64,000 nt of DNA from Clavibacter sp. A6099 (GTDB lineage Bacteria; Actinomycetota; Actinomycetes; Actinomycetales; Microbacteriaceae), in contig NZ_CP083439.1 of the NCBI RefSeq assembly GCF_021919125.1, positions 2,604,001-2,668,000 of the forward strand. The letters are read 5' to 3'. The translations under genes and the position numbers were made by a program. The notes beneath the pieces were generated by a model. The model made no database searches. It saw only the letters and a list, made by a program, of their open reading frames with translations, and was not told the DNA's origin. The number at the start of each line of letters is the position of its first letter. Position 1 is the stretch's first letter. Of this stretch, positions 1 to 9,416 are shown one piece after another.

Positions 1-1427
1 ACCTCGCTGTCCTCCAGCACTCCGTCGGCGAGCGTGCGGAGCTTGGCGACGTAGTCGGCGCGCGCGAACGGCCGGGCACCGAGCGGGTGCGCGTCGGCCA
101 CGGCGATCTCGTCGACGATGGTCGAGCCGTCCGTCAGGCGGATCTCCACCCGGCCGCCGAACGCCTTCTCGGCCGGGTCCATGGAGTGGTACCTGCGGGT
201 CCACTCCGGGTCCTCGGTCGTGGTGACGCGGCGCCACAGGTCCACCGTGTCGGGGCGGCCGGCGCGCTCGGGCGCGTACGAGTCGACGTGGTGCCAGGCG
301 CCGTCCTGCAGCGCGACGGTGAAGATGTACGGGATCGAGTGGTCGAGCGTCTCGCGGCTGGCGCGCGGGTCGTACTTCTGCGGGTCGTTCGCGCCGGATC
401 CGATGACCACGTGCGTGTGGTGCGAGGAGTGGATGAGCACGCGGTCGATCGCGTCCGCGTCGGCGAGCACCGGGTGCGCGTGGTGCAGCCGGCGCGCGAG
501 GTCGATCCACGCCTGCGCCTGGTACTCGGCCGAGTGCTCCTTCGTGTACGTGTCGAGGATCGCCCGCTTGGCCTCGCCCGGCGCGGGCAGCGGCACCTCG
601 TAGGAGGCGTCGGGGCCGTCGAGCAGCCACGCGATCACGCCGTCCTCGCCCTCGTAGATCGGGGTCGGGCTCGTCTGGCCGCGCATCGCCCGGTCGATCG
701 CCTCGACGGCCATCTTCCCCGCGAACGCGGGCGCGTGCGCCTTCCACGTGCTGATCGCGCCCTTGCGCGACTGGCGCGTGGCGGTCGTGGTGTGCAGGGC
801 CTGGCCGACGGCCTGGAAGACGGTCTCCTGATCCAGCCCGAGGAGCGTGCCGATGCCGGCGGCCGCCGACGGGCCGAGGTGCGCGACGTGGTCGATCTTG
901 TGCGCGTGCAGGCTGATGGCCTTCACGAGGTCCACCTGGATCTCGTAGCCGGTCGCGATGCCGCGGATCACGTCGGCGCCCGTGAGCGCACGCCCGTCGG
1001 GGCGGCCGGCCGCGGCGGCGTGCTGCGCGGCCGCGAGGATCGGCGGGATGTTGTCGCCCGGGTGCGAGTACTCGGCGGCGAGGAACGTGTCGTGGTAGTC
1101 GAGCTCGCGCACGGCCACGCCGTTCGCCCAGGCCGCCCACTCGGCGCTGACGCGGGTGGCGGGATCCGCGCCCACGACGGTCGCGCCCGCGCCGCCCGTG
1201 GACGGCCCGTGCGCCAGGGCCTGCGCGCGCGCCGCGACGACGGGCGCGCGGGTGAGCGATGCGGTCGCGACGGCCGCGTTGTCGATGATGCGGTTGACGA
1301 TCATCTCGGTGACCTCGGCGTCGACCTCGACCGGGTCCGCGGCGACGGCGGCGATGCGCCCCGCCAGCTGCTCCCCGGGAGGCAGGGCCTCGTCGCTGCG
1401 GTGGACGCGGACGCGGTGGATCTGCAT
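1..1427 (-). CDS. prpD: 2-methylcitrate dehydratase (MmgE/PrpD family), 3' end cut by window edge
   Basis: Cytoplasmic enzyme that dehydrates 2-methylcitrate to 2-methyl-cis-aconitate in the methylcitrate cycle, which disposes of propionyl-CoA. The minus-strand frame runs 475 codons from ATG 1427 to the window edge. The family is usually about 480-500 aa, so only the last residues are missing. Diagnostic PrpD stretches are visible: LDYHDTF followed by EYSHPGDN in the N-terminal half, then [17 protein letters not shown] and [18 protein letters not shown] purine-rich GAGGAAGAG lies just upstream of the ATG. Partner genes prpB and prpC would be expected beyond the left edge (inference). The long plus-strand frame over the same bases is an antisense artefact of GC-rich codon use. 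Confidence 0.93.
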   Translation of the reverse strand, partial: MQIHRVRVHRSDEALPPGEQLAGRIAAVAADPVEVDAEVTEMIVNRIIDNAAVATASLTRAPVVAARAQALAHGPSTGGAGATVVGADPATRVSAEWAAWANGVAVRELDYHDTFLAAEYSHPGDNIPPILAAAQHAAAAGRPDGRALTGADVIRGIATGYEIQVDLVKAISLHAHKIDHVAHLGPSAAAGIGTLLGLDQETVFQAVGQALHTTTATRQSRKGAISTWKAHAPAFAGKMAVEAIDRAMRGQTSPTPIYEGEDGVIAWLLDGPDASYEVPLPAPGEAKRAILDTYTKEHSAEYQAQAWIDLARRLHHAHPVLADADAIDRVLIHSSHHTHVVIGSGANDPQKYDPRASRETLDHSIPYIFTVALQDGAWHHVDSYAPERAGRPDTVDLWRRVTTTEDPEWTRRYHSMDPAEKAFGGRVEIRLTDGSTIVDEIAVADAHPLGARPFARADYVAKLRTLADGVLEDSE

Positions 1428-1527
1428 GCTCTTCCTCACGGTCGGGCGCCTGTCGCGGAGGGCTCGTGGCCTCGTCCGCGCGGCACCGGTCCAGCGTATC
1501 CACCGCCGGACGCTCCTACGCTGGGGC

Positions 1528-2442
1528 GTGCCCACCGTCGCCCCGGAGTCCCCGCGCCAGGACGACGTGCTGCCGCTGCTGCGGCAGGCCGACGAGTTCG
1601 CGCTCGCCCTCTACCCGGCCGAGAACTACCACGCGCTCGACGTCACCGATCTCGAGCGGCCCGGCGTCACGTTCCTCGTGGCGCGCGAGGACGGCCGCGC
1701 GCTCGGCACGGCGGCGGTCGTCGACGCGGGCGACGGATCCGCGGAGCTGAAGCGCGTGTTCGTCACGGACGCGGCGCGCGGCCTCGGCGTCGGACGCGCG
1801 CTCCTGGTCGCCGCGGAGGAGCGCGCCCGCGCGCTCGGCGCGACGACCATGCGGCTCGAGACCGGCCTGCCGCAGACCGCCGCCATCGCCATGTACGAGC
1901 GCGGCGGCTACCGGCACGTGCCGCGCTTCGGGCCGTACGCCGAGGATCCGACCAGCGTCTGCATGGAGCGGGACCTGCACGCGGATCCCGGGCTGCTCCC
2001 CCGCTGGATCCTCCGCCCCGCCCTCCCGGACGACGCGACGTGGATGGCCGAGCTCCGCGCCGTCGCGCTGCGGGCCGACCTCGAGCGCCTCGGGCGATGG
2101 GATCCGGTGCGGGTCCGCCGCCGCTTCCTCGACGGCTGGGCACCCGAGCGCACCTCGGTGATCCGCGTCGGCGGCCACGACGTCGGCCTCATCGCCTGCC
2201 GCGACGAGCCCGACGCGCACTGGATCGAGCACTTCTACCTGGATCCCGCGGTGCAGGGCGCGGGGATCGGCGGCGAGGTCCTGCGCGATCTGATGGCCCG
2301 GCACGACGACGACCGCCCGTTCCGCCTCGACGTGCTCCAGGGCAGCGCCGCGCGGCGGCTCTACGAGCGCGCGGGGTTCCGGGTCGAGCGCGAGGATGCG
2401 GTGGACGTGTGGCTGGTGGCGCTGTCCAGCCTCACGACCTAG
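1528..2442 (+). CDS. Tandem GNAT-family N-acetyltransferase (two GNAT domains)
   Basis: A 304-aa protein made of two GNAT acetyltransferase domains, about residues 20-160 and 165-300. Each has an acetyl-CoA pyrophosphate loop: RGLGVG in the first and QGAGIG in the second. GNAT enzymes transfer acetyl from acetyl-CoA to an amine; the substrate cannot be told from sequence. The open frame extends further upstream, but I chose GTG 1528. A TACGCT hexamer ends five bases before it, no Shine-Dalgarno is present, and homology to GNAT domains starts just after. The layout suggests a leaderless mRNA. The gene is divergent from prpD and its stop overlaps the stop of the next gene, which is on the opposite strand. 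Confidence 0.85.
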   Translation: MPTVAPESPRQDDVLPLLRQADEFALALYPAENYHALDVTDLERPGVTFLVAREDGRALGTAAVVDAGDGSAELKRVFVTDAARGLGVGRALLVAAEERARALGATTMRLETGLPQTAAIAMYERGGYRHVPRFGPYAEDPTSVCMERDLHADPGLLPRWILRPALPDDATWMAELRAVALRADLERLGRWDPVRVRRRFLDGWAPERTSVIRVGGHDVGLIACRDEPDAHWIEHFYLDPAVQGAGIGGEVLRDLMARHDDDRPFRLDVLQGSAARRLYERAGFRVEREDAVDVWLVALSSLTT

Positions 2443-3026
2443 TCGCTGGGGTGCAGACCGGCGTCGGCCGGCCCGGTCCTCCACGCGGTGAAGTGGACCG
2501 TGAATCCCGCGCGCGTGGGCGCGCAGCACATCGGGCCCGCGGTCACGGCGGCATCGGGATCGAGGGGTGCCACCCGCACGAGTCGCCACGGCTCGTCGTC
2601 CACCCGTGCGCGGACCGTCAGCGCGTCGCCGGAGCGGCTGGCGCGGATCGTGACGAGCCGGCCGTACCAGTCGGGGACGGGCGCCAGCGACCAGTCGGAC
2701 ATCCCGCGGGTGACGACCGCGCCGAGGCCGTCCTCGCCGTCGCTGCGCTCGACGCCGGCCTTGATCCACGTGCTCTCGTCGACGCGGACGAAGATGCCGG
2801 CCTGGTCGAACTGGGCGGAGAGGTCGAGCCGGAACGACACCTCCATCGCCGCGCCCTGGTCGAAGGGCACGAGGAGGGCGTGCTCGGTGTCGTGCACGAA
2901 GCCGTAGGAGGTGATGCGCCAGGCATCGCTGCCCTCGACGGCGGTGACGCGCATCCCGTCGTCGACGACCGCCACGTGGGCGGGCGCGTTCGTCCAGGAG
3001 CCGGAGTTCCAGTCGATGTCGGTCAT
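2439..3026 (-). CDS. DUF1349 family protein (concanavalin-like fold)
   Basis: A 195-aa cytosolic protein of the DUF1349 family, a predicted concanavalin-A-like beta sandwich related to yeast Ygl050-type regulators and sugar-binding domains; its biochemical role is unknown. Recognisable family features are the N-terminal WNSGSWTNAP segment, the central FDQAGIFVRVDESTWIKAGVE strip, and VTRGMSDWS before the last strands. An alternative start 24 codons upstream exists. ATG 3026 is preferred because a TACGCT box lies exactly six bases upstream, as at many genes here. Its 3' end overlaps the acetyltransferase by four bases, tail to tail. Confidence 0.8.
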   Translation of the reverse strand: MTDIDWNSGSWTNAPAHVAVVDDGMRVTAVEGSDAWRITSYGFVHDTEHALLVPFDQGAAMEVSFRLDLSAQFDQAGIFVRVDESTWIKAGVERSDGEDGLGAVVTRGMSDWSLAPVPDWYGRLVTIRASRSGDALTVRARVDDEPWRLVRVAPLDPDAAVTAGPMCCAPTRAGFTVHFTAWRTGPADAGLHPSD

Positions 3027-3286
3027 GGCCCGAGCGTACGCATCCCGCCATCCTCGGTCGGGTCCATCACCGCGTCCCGCACCGCCGAGAGCGAGCACTC
3101 GAGCGCGGGGCGCCCGTCCGCATCCCTAGAGCCGCTGCGCCGCCCGACCGGGAGTTCACGGAAGCAGAACATCCCGTTCATGCACGGGGCCGCGCCGCGC
3201 CCCATGATCCTGATGCCGATCTCCCGCGCGCCTGCGCGGACCGGCCTGCGCGACCCCGCGCGCATCCCCCCTCGAGAAGGACGAAC

Positions 3287-4819
3287 GTGACGATCACCCC
3301 TGCCCGCCGTGCCGCCCCCGCGCGCATCGGCGCCCTCACCGCGGCAGCCGCTGCCGTGGTGCTCTCCGTCGGCATCGGCGCACCCGCCGCGCACGCCGCC
3401 GCCGACCCCGCGCTCCAGCCCGCGCCGACCGCGAGCGACCACCTCATCACCGACGTGCCCGGCCTCGTCAACGGCCGCGAGCTCGGCGCGTTCACCGGTC
3501 TCGACGGGCGCACGGTCGCCGCGAGCCGCCTGATCCGCACGGAGTCGCTCGACAAGATCACCGCGGCCGGCGCCGCGACGCTCGCGAGCGTGCACCACGT
3601 CGACCTCGTGATCGACCTGCGCACGCCCGGCCAGATCCAGGCGAAGCCCGACGTGCCGATCCCGGGCGCGAAGACCGTCGCCATCTCGATGTTCGGCGCC
3701 GACGGCGACTACCCGGACGACACGGTCATGTACCGCGACCTCATCGACAAGGGCCACGTCGACGCGGCGGACCCGGGCGTGATGATCAGCGCGTACCGCA
3801 GCATCCTGCGGGCCATCGCGTCGCACACCGGCAACGGCACGATCCTCATCCACTGCTCGCACGGCATGGACCGCACGGGCACCGTCATCGACCTGCTCGA
3901 CCGGATCCTCGGCGTCGGCAGCGCGGACATCCTCCACGACTACCTGCTCTCGAACACGCAGCTCGGCGTCGACTGGGCCAAGCCCGCGCTCCTCCAGGGC
4001 ACCTTCGAGGCGGGCATCGCGTCGCGCTACGCGGGGATGGACTCCTACATCCGCACCACTCTCGGCGTCGACGACCAGGAGATCAGCGCCCTCCGCGCGC
4101 AGCTCCTCGTCTCGGACGACGCGGCAGCCGCCTCCATCACCGTGGGCGGCGTGACCGTGCCGCTCGGCGACGCGGCCGGATCCGCCGGGGCCGTCGTGCC
4201 CGTCGGCCTCCCCGCACTCACGGCCGCCGACGTCCACGTCACCACCGCGGACGGATCCGCCACGTCGTCCGTCGCGGTCGACGGGCGCACGGTCACCGTC
4301 ACGGTGACCGCGGCGGACGGGCGCACGACGCGCACGTACCGGATCACGGCCGGGCTCGCGGAGATCGCGCTGCCTGCGGGATCCGCGCCGACCGCGGGCG
4401 GCACCGTCGCGTTCCGCGCCGCCGGCCTCACCCCGGGCGCGACCTACCGCGTCATCCTGCACTCCACGCCGACCGACGTCGGATCCGTCACCGCGGCATC
4501 CGACGGCACCGCGTCGGGCACCGTCACGATCCCCGCGGGCACCGACCCCGGCACGCACACGCTGACCCTCGTGGACGCGCAGGGCCGGGCGGTCTCGGAT
4601 CCCGCGACCATCACCGTGAGCGCCGCCGCCGCCGTCTCCGCCGTCACGGCGACCGCGACCGGCGCGCGCCACGCGGGCCCCGCGGTCGCGACCGGCGGCG
4701 CGTCCGTCGCCGCCGACCCGTGGCCGGGCCTCGCGCTCGCGGCCCTCGGGCTCGCGGGACTCGCGGCGATCGCGGGCCGCACGGTCGCGCGCCGTCGCGC
4801 CGCGCTGCGCAGGCCGTGA
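3287..4819 (+). CDS. Secreted tyrosine-phosphatase-like protein with cell-wall anchor-like C-terminus
   Basis: A 510-aa exported protein. It has an N-terminal signal peptide (about residues 1-38, cleavage near AHAAA) and a Y_phosphatase3-type domain at about residues 50-270. Two Ig-like beta domains follow (about 275-440), then a hydrophobic segment near 475-495 and an Arg-rich tail. The phosphatase signature HCSHGMDRTG has catalytic Cys190 and Arg196; the usual Lys after Gly is Met. The upstream family motif appears as NGRELG. The C-terminus looks like a sorting signal with a degenerate VATGG in place of LPXTG/LAXTG. GTG 3287 is preceded by AAGGA with good spacing. Its stop overlaps the sortase start (GTGA), so the pair is probably co-translated. 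It could act on host or wall phosphoesters; the substrate is unknown. Confidence 0.85.
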   Translation: MTITPARRAAPARIGALTAAAAAVVLSVGIGAPAAHAAADPALQPAPTASDHLITDVPGLVNGRELGAFTGLDGRTVAASRLIRTESLDKITAAGAATLASVHHVDLVIDLRTPGQIQAKPDVPIPGAKTVAISMFGADGDYPDDTVMYRDLIDKGHVDAADPGVMISAYRSILRAIASHTGNGTILIHCSHGMDRTGTVIDLLDRILGVGSADILHDYLLSNTQLGVDWAKPALLQGTFEAGIASRYAGMDSYIRTTLGVDDQEISALRAQLLVSDDAAAASITVGGVTVPLGDAAGSAGAVVPVGLPALTAADVHVTTADGSATSSVAVDGRTVTVTVTAADGRTTRTYRITAGLAEIALPAGSAPTAGGTVAFRAAGLTPGATYRVILHSTPTDVGSVTAASDGTASGTVTIPAGTDPGTHTLTLVDAQGRAVSDPATITVSAAAAVSAVTATATGARHAGPAVATGGASVAADPWPGLALAALGLAGLAAIAGRTVARRRAALRRP

Positions 4820-5475
4820 CGACCGACGTGACCACGGATGGCCGAACGACCCGGCGGCGGATCCTCACCGCCGCCGGCGTCGTCGTCGCGTCCGCGGCCG
4901 TCGTCGCGGGCGCGCTGGCCGCGGTCGGCGGCTGGCCCGCCGCCTCCGGCCTCCCGCGCGACCTCGCGGGCGCCCCGGTGCAGGCCGACGTGCCGGCGCC
5001 CGCGGCGAGCGCCGACGCGGCCACGTCCGTCGACTCCGGCCTCGGTCGGTTCCGCGCCCCCTCGGTCGGGCTCGACGTGCCGCTCGGCGCGGTGGACGTG
5101 GTCGGCGGCGTCGTGGATCCCCCCGGCTTCTCCTCCGCGTACCGCGTGCGCGACCTCGGCGTCGCGCCCGAGGACGCCGCCTCCGGCACGGTGTTCGTCG
5201 TGATGCACTCGGTGCGCGGCGGCGGCACCGGCCCCGGCGACCTGCTCATCGACGACCGGGCGGGCAGCGCGAGCGTCGCCCCCGGCGCGGTGATCGAGGT
5301 GGCGGGCGTCGACTACTCCGTGGGATCCAGCCGGGCGGTCGCCAAGGGCGCGCTCCCGGACGACGCCGAGGTCTGGGCGGACACCCCCGGCCGGCTCGTC
5401 GTCATCACGTGCCTCCAACGTCCGGACGGCAGCCCGTCGCGCGACGACATGGTGATCGAGGCAACGCGCGCCTGA
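4816..5475 (+). CDS. Sortase (class E/F-like), coupled to the phosphatase gene
   Basis: A 219-aa membrane-anchored transpeptidase. After a short basic N-terminus there is one transmembrane segment (about residues 16-38), then a low-complexity linker and a sortase beta-barrel. Catalytic residues are visible as His131 in VMHSVRGGG, Cys199 in VITC and Arg209 in SPSRDD. Sortases cleave a C-terminal sorting motif and join the protein to the wall or to another protein. The GTG start lies within the stop of the phosphatase gene (4-bp GTGA overlap), so that protein is the obvious client (inference). The class is uncertain: the order of motifs fits the small actinobacterial class F group, but only a profile search would settle it. 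Confidence 0.85.
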   Translation: MTTDVTTDGRTTRRRILTAAGVVVASAAVVAGALAAVGGWPAASGLPRDLAGAPVQADVPAPAASADAATSVDSGLGRFRAPSVGLDVPLGAVDVVGGVVDPPGFSSAYRVRDLGVAPEDAASGTVFVVMHSVRGGGTGPGDLLIDDRAGSASVAPGAVIEVAGVDYSVGSSRAVAKGALPDDAEVWADTPGRLVVITCLQRPDGSPSRDDMVIEATRA

Positions 5476-5538
5476 TCCCGGCGGGAGCGCGCGACGGCCG
5501 ACGCGGTCGCGCGCTCCCCGCCTCGCTAGCCTCGGGAC

Positions 5539-6642
5539 ATGGGGATGGACAGCGCACGGCACGAGGTCGCGCGCGCCTGGCACGCCGCCGTCTCCCCCGA
5601 CCGGCTGCTGCTCGCCGCCAAGACCGCGCTCGCGGTCGGCATCGCGTGGGCCGTCGCGCCCTACGTGCCCGGGGTCGCGAACGAGTACCCCTACTACGCG
5701 CCGCTCGGCGCGCTCGTGAGCATGTACCCGACGCTCATGGGATCCGCGCGCACCGGCCTCCAGACGCTCCTCGGCCTCGCGGCGGGCATCGTCCTCGCGA
5801 CCGCCGTGATCGTCACCACCGGCCCCTCGTGGTGGTCGATCCCCGTGATCGTCGGCATCGGCGTGATCCTCTCCGGCTCCGGCTGGTTCGGCGCGGGACG
5901 CGAGTACGTGCCGATGGCGGCGCTGTTCGTGCTGATCATCGGCGGGCAGGACGCCGACACGTACTCGCTCGGCTACCTCGTGCAGATGGCGGTCGGCGTG
6001 GTGACCGGGCTCCTCATCAACGTGCTCATCGCCCCGACGCTGTCGAGCGGGCGCGCGGCGGCCCGGATCAGCGCGTTCCAGCGCGAGGTCGCCCAGCGGC
6101 TGCGGGAGGTCGGCGACGCGGTCGAGTCCGACTCCCCGCCCGCGCACGCCGACTGGATCCGCGCCAGCGAGGACCTCGCCGGCACCGCGCGAGCCGTCCG
6201 CGCCGACCTCCGGGAGGCCGACGAGAGCCGCAAGGGCAACCCGCGCACGCTCGTCGACAAGCGCGACGTGCGCATCGACCACGCCCGGCTGGAGGCGATG
6301 GACCAGATCGTGTTCCACGTCCGCGACATCTCGGCGGCGCTCGCGGACACCATCTGGGAGCAGCGCGGATCCCTCGGCCTCGACCACGGGATCGCCGCTC
6401 CCATCCGCGACGCGTGCCACGCGGTCGCGGGCGTCCTCGACCTCGACGACCCGGACTCCCCCGAGCGCCACCGCGCGATGGGCGAGGCGGCCCGGCAGGT
6501 CCGGCTGCTCGTGGAGGCGGTGGACCGCCAGTCGCAGGAGCTCGGTCGGGCGATGGGGCCGGGCGTCCTCACGGCGATGCACCTCAAGCGCGTGCTGCGG
6601 CACCTCGAGCCGGTGGACGCGGCGGAGTCACCGGCCCCGTAG
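5539..6642 (+). CDS. FUSC / aromatic acid exporter family membrane protein
   Basis: A 367-aa inner-membrane protein of the FUSC/ArAE superfamily, which exports aromatic acids and related compounds. About six hydrophobic segments fill residues 25-170, starting with the typical KTALAVGIAWAVAPYVPG helix and a central YYAPLGALVSMYPTL segment. A soluble helical domain (170-367) with coiled-coil character follows. A TAGCCT box sits six bases before ATG 5539 and no Shine-Dalgarno is seen, so the transcript is probably leaderless. The last 15 bases overlap the 3' end of the convergent EamA gene. Substrate unknown. Confidence 0.8.
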   Translation: MGMDSARHEVARAWHAAVSPDRLLLAAKTALAVGIAWAVAPYVPGVANEYPYYAPLGALVSMYPTLMGSARTGLQTLLGLAAGIVLATAVIVTTGPSWWSIPVIVGIGVILSGSGWFGAGREYVPMAALFVLIIGGQDADTYSLGYLVQMAVGVVTGLLINVLIAPTLSSGRAAARISAFQREVAQRLREVGDAVESDSPPAHADWIRASEDLAGTARAVRADLREADESRKGNPRTLVDKRDVRIDHARLEAMDQIVFHVRDISAALADTIWEQRGSLGLDHGIAAPIRDACHAVAGVLDLDDPDSPERHRAMGEAARQVRLLVEAVDRQSQELGRAMGPGVLTAMHLKRVLRHLEPVDAAESPAP

Positions 6643-7629
6643 CGCGGGGTCGGGCCCGGCCTCCTCCGCGCCCTCCGCCGCTGCCGCCGCGGATCCCGTC
6701 TCGCCGCCGACCGGCAGCGCATCCGCCCGCGCGTCGAACCGCACCGCGACGATGCCCGCGACGATGAGGACGCCGCCCACCAGCTGGAGCAGCGTCAGCG
6801 CCTCGCCGAGCAGCAGCCAGGCCCAGGCGCCGGCGGCCGCCACCTCGAGGAGGCCGGTGAAGGACGCGAGGCGGGATCCGAGCATCGCGCCCGCCGTGAT
6901 CCCCGCGCCGTACGCGAGCGCCGTCGCGACCACGCCCACCACGAGCATCGGCACCCACCACGGCACGACGCTGCCGAGCATCACGACGTCGGCGACGGAT
7001 CCCGTGAACGGCAGGATCCCGGTCGCACCGACCAGCGCCAGCAGCACCGCCGCGACGAGCAGCCCCGCGGCCGCGAGCGCCACCGGCGGCAGCCCGTCCG
7101 CGCCGCGGGCGGCGATCGCGAAGTAGCCGGCGCAGCCGACCATCGCGCCGAGCGCGAAGAGGAGGCCGACGGGATCCAGCGCCCCGCCACCCGACGGCGA
7201 CACCACGAGCGCGAGCCCGCCCGCCGCCGCGACGGATCCGAGGAGCACCGGCACCGCGGGCCGCCGCCGGCTCAGCGCCCACGCCACGGCCACGAGCAGC
7301 AGCGGCGCCATGAACTCGATGAGGATCGCCGTGCCGACGGGGATCCGCTCGATGGCCGCGAAGTACATGACCTGCGCGCCCGCGACGCCCACGAGCGCCA
7401 TGCCGAGCACGCGCCGCCACGCCCGCAGCACCGGGCGCAGGTCGCCGCGCAGCTGCACGAGCGCGACGGGCGCGAGGATCAGCCCGCCGACGAGCGCCCG
7501 CAGCGCGACGGCGGCGACAGGGCTCCACCCGGCCTCGAGCAGCGGCTTCACGAACGCGCCCGACAACCCGAAGGAGCAGGCGGCGACGATCGCGAGGACG
7601 AATCCGGTGGTCAGGTGGCGTCGATCCAT
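6628..7629 (-). CDS. EamA/DMT-family exporter
   Basis: A 333-aa drug/metabolite transporter with ten hydrophobic helices arranged as two EamA repeats (about residues 8-140 and 150-290), then an Ala/Glu-rich cytoplasmic tail. Signature stretches include the N-terminal AIVAACSFGLSGAFVKPLL helix and the repeat-closing LGEALTLLQLVGGVLIVAG. Members export amino acids, purines or small drugs; the substrate is unknown here. The gene is divergent from a CGNR zinc-finger regulator across a 73-bp gap that holds a perfect inverted repeat. Such neighbours often form a regulator-exporter pair (inference). Confidence 0.85.
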   Translation of the reverse strand: MDRRHLTTGFVLAIVAACSFGLSGAFVKPLLEAGWSPVAAVALRALVGGLILAPVALVQLRGDLRPVLRAWRRVLGMALVGVAGAQVMYFAAIERIPVGTAILIEFMAPLLLVAVAWALSRRRPAVPVLLGSVAAAGGLALVVSPSGGGALDPVGLLFALGAMVGCAGYFAIAARGADGLPPVALAAAGLLVAAVLLALVGATGILPFTGSVADVVMLGSVVPWWVPMLVVGVVATALAYGAGITAGAMLGSRLASFTGLLEVAAAGAWAWLLLGEALTLLQLVGGVLIVAGIVAVRFDARADALPVGGETGSAAAAAEGAEEAGPDPALRGR

Positions 7630-7669
7630 GGTGCGCTCGTCTCGTCAGGGGCCATGCGGCCTACGGTCC

Positions 7670-7686
7670 TGACGTTAGACTCGTCA
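7670..7686. promoter_or_regulatory. Inverted repeat between exporter and CGNR regulator (candidate operator)
   Basis: Perfect inverted repeat TGACG-N7-CGTCA in the 73-bp divergent gap. It lies 17 bases before the start of the CGNR gene and 41 bases from the exporter start. Its position fits an operator for the CGNR protein acting on both genes. Binding is inference. Confidence 0.5.
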
Positions 7687-7702
7687 TGGATAAGGAGTCA
7701 AC

Positions 7703-8263
7703 TTGCTTTTCACCCCTGACACGGAGGACGTGCTCACGTTCGACGCCGTGATCCTCAACACGGCCCCGCGCGCCACCCGATCCGGCGACGACCTGCTGGC
7801 GACGCCCGAGCAGCTCGCCGACCTGATGACCCGCAGCGGCTTCTCCGGCCGCTTCGACCGCGACGAGCGCGAGCTCCGCGATGTCCACCGCGCCCGCACG
7901 AGCCTCCGGGAGCTGTGGGGCCTCGACCGCGACGCCATGGTGGATCCCGTCAACGAGCTGCTCGCCCGTCACCACGCGGCACCGCGGCTCGTCCGGCACG
8001 ACGCCCTCGACTGGCACCTGCACGCGACGCCGGAGGACGCGCCGCTCGCCGACCGGATCCTCGTGGAGGCCGCCATGGCCCTCGTCGACGTCGTGCGCTC
8101 CGACGCCACCGACCGCCTCCGCGAGTGCGCCGCCGACGACTGCGACGGCGTGCTCGTCGACCTCTCCCGCAACGGGTCGAAGCGGTTCTGCAGCGTGCGC
8201 TGCGGCAACCGGATGAACATGGTCGCGTTCCGGGAGCGCCGGGCGGCGGATCCGGTCGGCTAG
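7703..8263 (+). CDS. CGNR zinc-finger / ABATE-domain transcriptional regulator
   Basis: A 186-aa regulator. The N-terminal ABATE domain (about residues 1-120) probably senses a small molecule. The C-terminal zinc finger carries Cys pairs in ECAADDC and FCSVRC, ending in the family-defining CGNR. The start is TTG 7703, supported by AAGGAG five bases upstream; no ATG or GTG would keep the conserved N-terminus. The gene is divergent from an EamA exporter, with a TGACG inverted repeat between them. That is a typical arrangement for a local repressor of the exporter (inference). Its stop overlaps the rsmI stop by four bases. Confidence 0.85.
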   Translation: MLFTPDTEDVLTFDAVILNTAPRATRSGDDLLATPEQLADLMTRSGFSGRFDRDERELRDVHRARTSLRELWGLDRDAMVDPVNELLARHHAAPRLVRHDALDWHLHATPEDAPLADRILVEAAMALVDVVRSDATDRLRECAADDCDGVLVDLSRNGSKRFCSVRCGNRMNMVAFRERRAADPVG

Positions 8264-9090
8264 GCGCCTTCGGGTCGGCGCGCGGCGAGCGCCGCCTGGT
8301 ACAGGTCGCGCTTGCCGAGGCCGGTCGCCTCGGCGATGGTGCCGGCCGCGTCCTTGAGGCGCGCGCCGTCGGACACCAGCTCGAGCACCTGCGCCACGCC
8401 GGTCGCGAGATCCACCTCGAGCGCCGCGGCGCCCTCCGCCACCACGACGATCTCGCCGCGCACGCCCTCTGCGGCCCAGGCGGCGAGCTCGGCGGCGGAT
8501 CCGCGGCGCACCTCCTCGTACAGCTTCGTGAGCTCGCGGCACACGACGAGCCGGCGGTCGGGTCCCCACTCGGCGACGACGTCCTCGAGCGACGCCTGCA
8601 GCCGGTTCGGCGACTCGAAGAAGACCATGGTGCGGCGCTCGCGCACGAGCTCGCGGAGCACGCGGCGGCGGTCGCCGCCCTTGCGCGGCAGGAAGCCCTC
8701 GAACGTGAAGCGGTCGGTGGGGAGGCCGGAGACGGCGAGCGCGCTCAGCACGGCGCTCGGTCCGGGGATCACCGTGACGCGGACGCCCGCCGCGGCCGCC
8801 GCCTCCACCAGGTGGAAGCCGGGGTCGGAGATCGCGGGCATGCCGGCGTCGGAGAGGACGAGCACGTCGGTCTCGCGCGCCAGCTCGACGAGGTCGGCCG
8901 AGCGCTCCTGCTCGTTGTGGTCGTGCAGGGCGATGAGGCGCGGCCGGTTCTCGACGCCGAGCGCGCCGAGCAGGCGGATGGTGGTGCGGGTGTCCTCGGC
9001 GGCGATGACCGTGGCGGACGACAGCGCCTCCACGAGCCGCCGCGACGCGTCGCCCAGGTTGCCGATGGGGGTCGCGCCGAGGATGATCAC
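8260..9090 (-). CDS. rsmI: 16S rRNA (cytidine1402-2'-O)-methyltransferase
   Basis: Transfers methyl from S-adenosylmethionine to the 2'-OH of C1402 in the 16S rRNA decoding site. The 276-aa protein shows the complete tetrapyrrole-methylase-type signature: GATPIGNLGD at the N-terminus, AEDTRTT, SDAGMPAISDPG, VIPGPSA and FEGFLPRKGG. ATG 9090 overlaps the stop of the upstream small membrane-protein gene (ATGA), so the two are co-translated. In Mycobacterium and many actinobacteria rsmI is divergent from and adjacent to the protein mannosyltransferase gene. Here that gene begins at 16354, so about 7 kb lies between them. Confidence 0.95.
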   Translation of the reverse strand: MIILGATPIGNLGDASRRLVEALSSATVIAAEDTRTTIRLLGALGVENRPRLIALHDHNEQERSADLVELARETDVLVLSDAGMPAISDPGFHLVEAAAAAGVRVTVIPGPSAVLSALAVSGLPTDRFTFEGFLPRKGGDRRRVLRELVRERRTMVFFESPNRLQASLEDVVAEWGPDRRLVVCRELTKLYEEVRRGSAAELAAWAAEGVRGEIVVVAEGAAALEVDLATGVAQVLELVSDGARLKDAAGTIAEATGLGKRDLYQAALAARRPEGA

Positions 9091-9413
9091 CGGTCGATCA
9101 TCCCATCCGGGGCGGGGCGGCCCGGGCCATCCCCGTCCGGGTCAGGCAGGCCGGAGCGGTCGCCGACGTGGGGAGGATCGTCGACCTCGGCGTCGCCCGG
9201 GTCGCTCCAGCCGCGGATCCAGTTCACGATCCCGCCGCCGATAGAGACGAGCCCGAGGGGCACGCCGAGCAGGACGATGGTGTCGAAGCGCCCTCCGTTG
9301 CTGATCTCCCCGAAGGCGCCCGTGAGGCCGAGCACCGAGACGACGCACAGGACGACGCCGAGGATCACCAGCCCGAGGGTCTCGTTCCCGCGCGACCCCT
9401 TCCGCAGGAACAC
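9087..9413 (-). CDS. Small two-helix membrane protein
   Basis: A 108-aa protein of unknown function. After a basic start (MFLRKGSRGNE) it has two hydrophobic helices (about residues 12-32 and 43-65) and an acidic, Pro/Asp-rich cytoplasmic tail. It is the first gene of a two-gene unit and overlaps the start of rsmI by four bases. The overlap and open frame support it as real; I know of no described family. Confidence 0.7.
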   Translation of the reverse strand: MFLRKGSRGNETLGLVILGVVLCVVSVLGLTGAFGEISNGGRFDTIVLLGVPLGLVSIGGGIVNWIRGWSDPGDAEVDDPPHVGDRSGLPDPDGDGPGRPAPDGMIDR

Positions 9414-9416
9414 GGG

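Noticed and set aside
87-3290. Plus-strand open frame of 1067 codons at the left end
   Set aside because: It runs antisense to prpD and DUF1349 and out of frame with the acetyltransferase. No recognisable motif.
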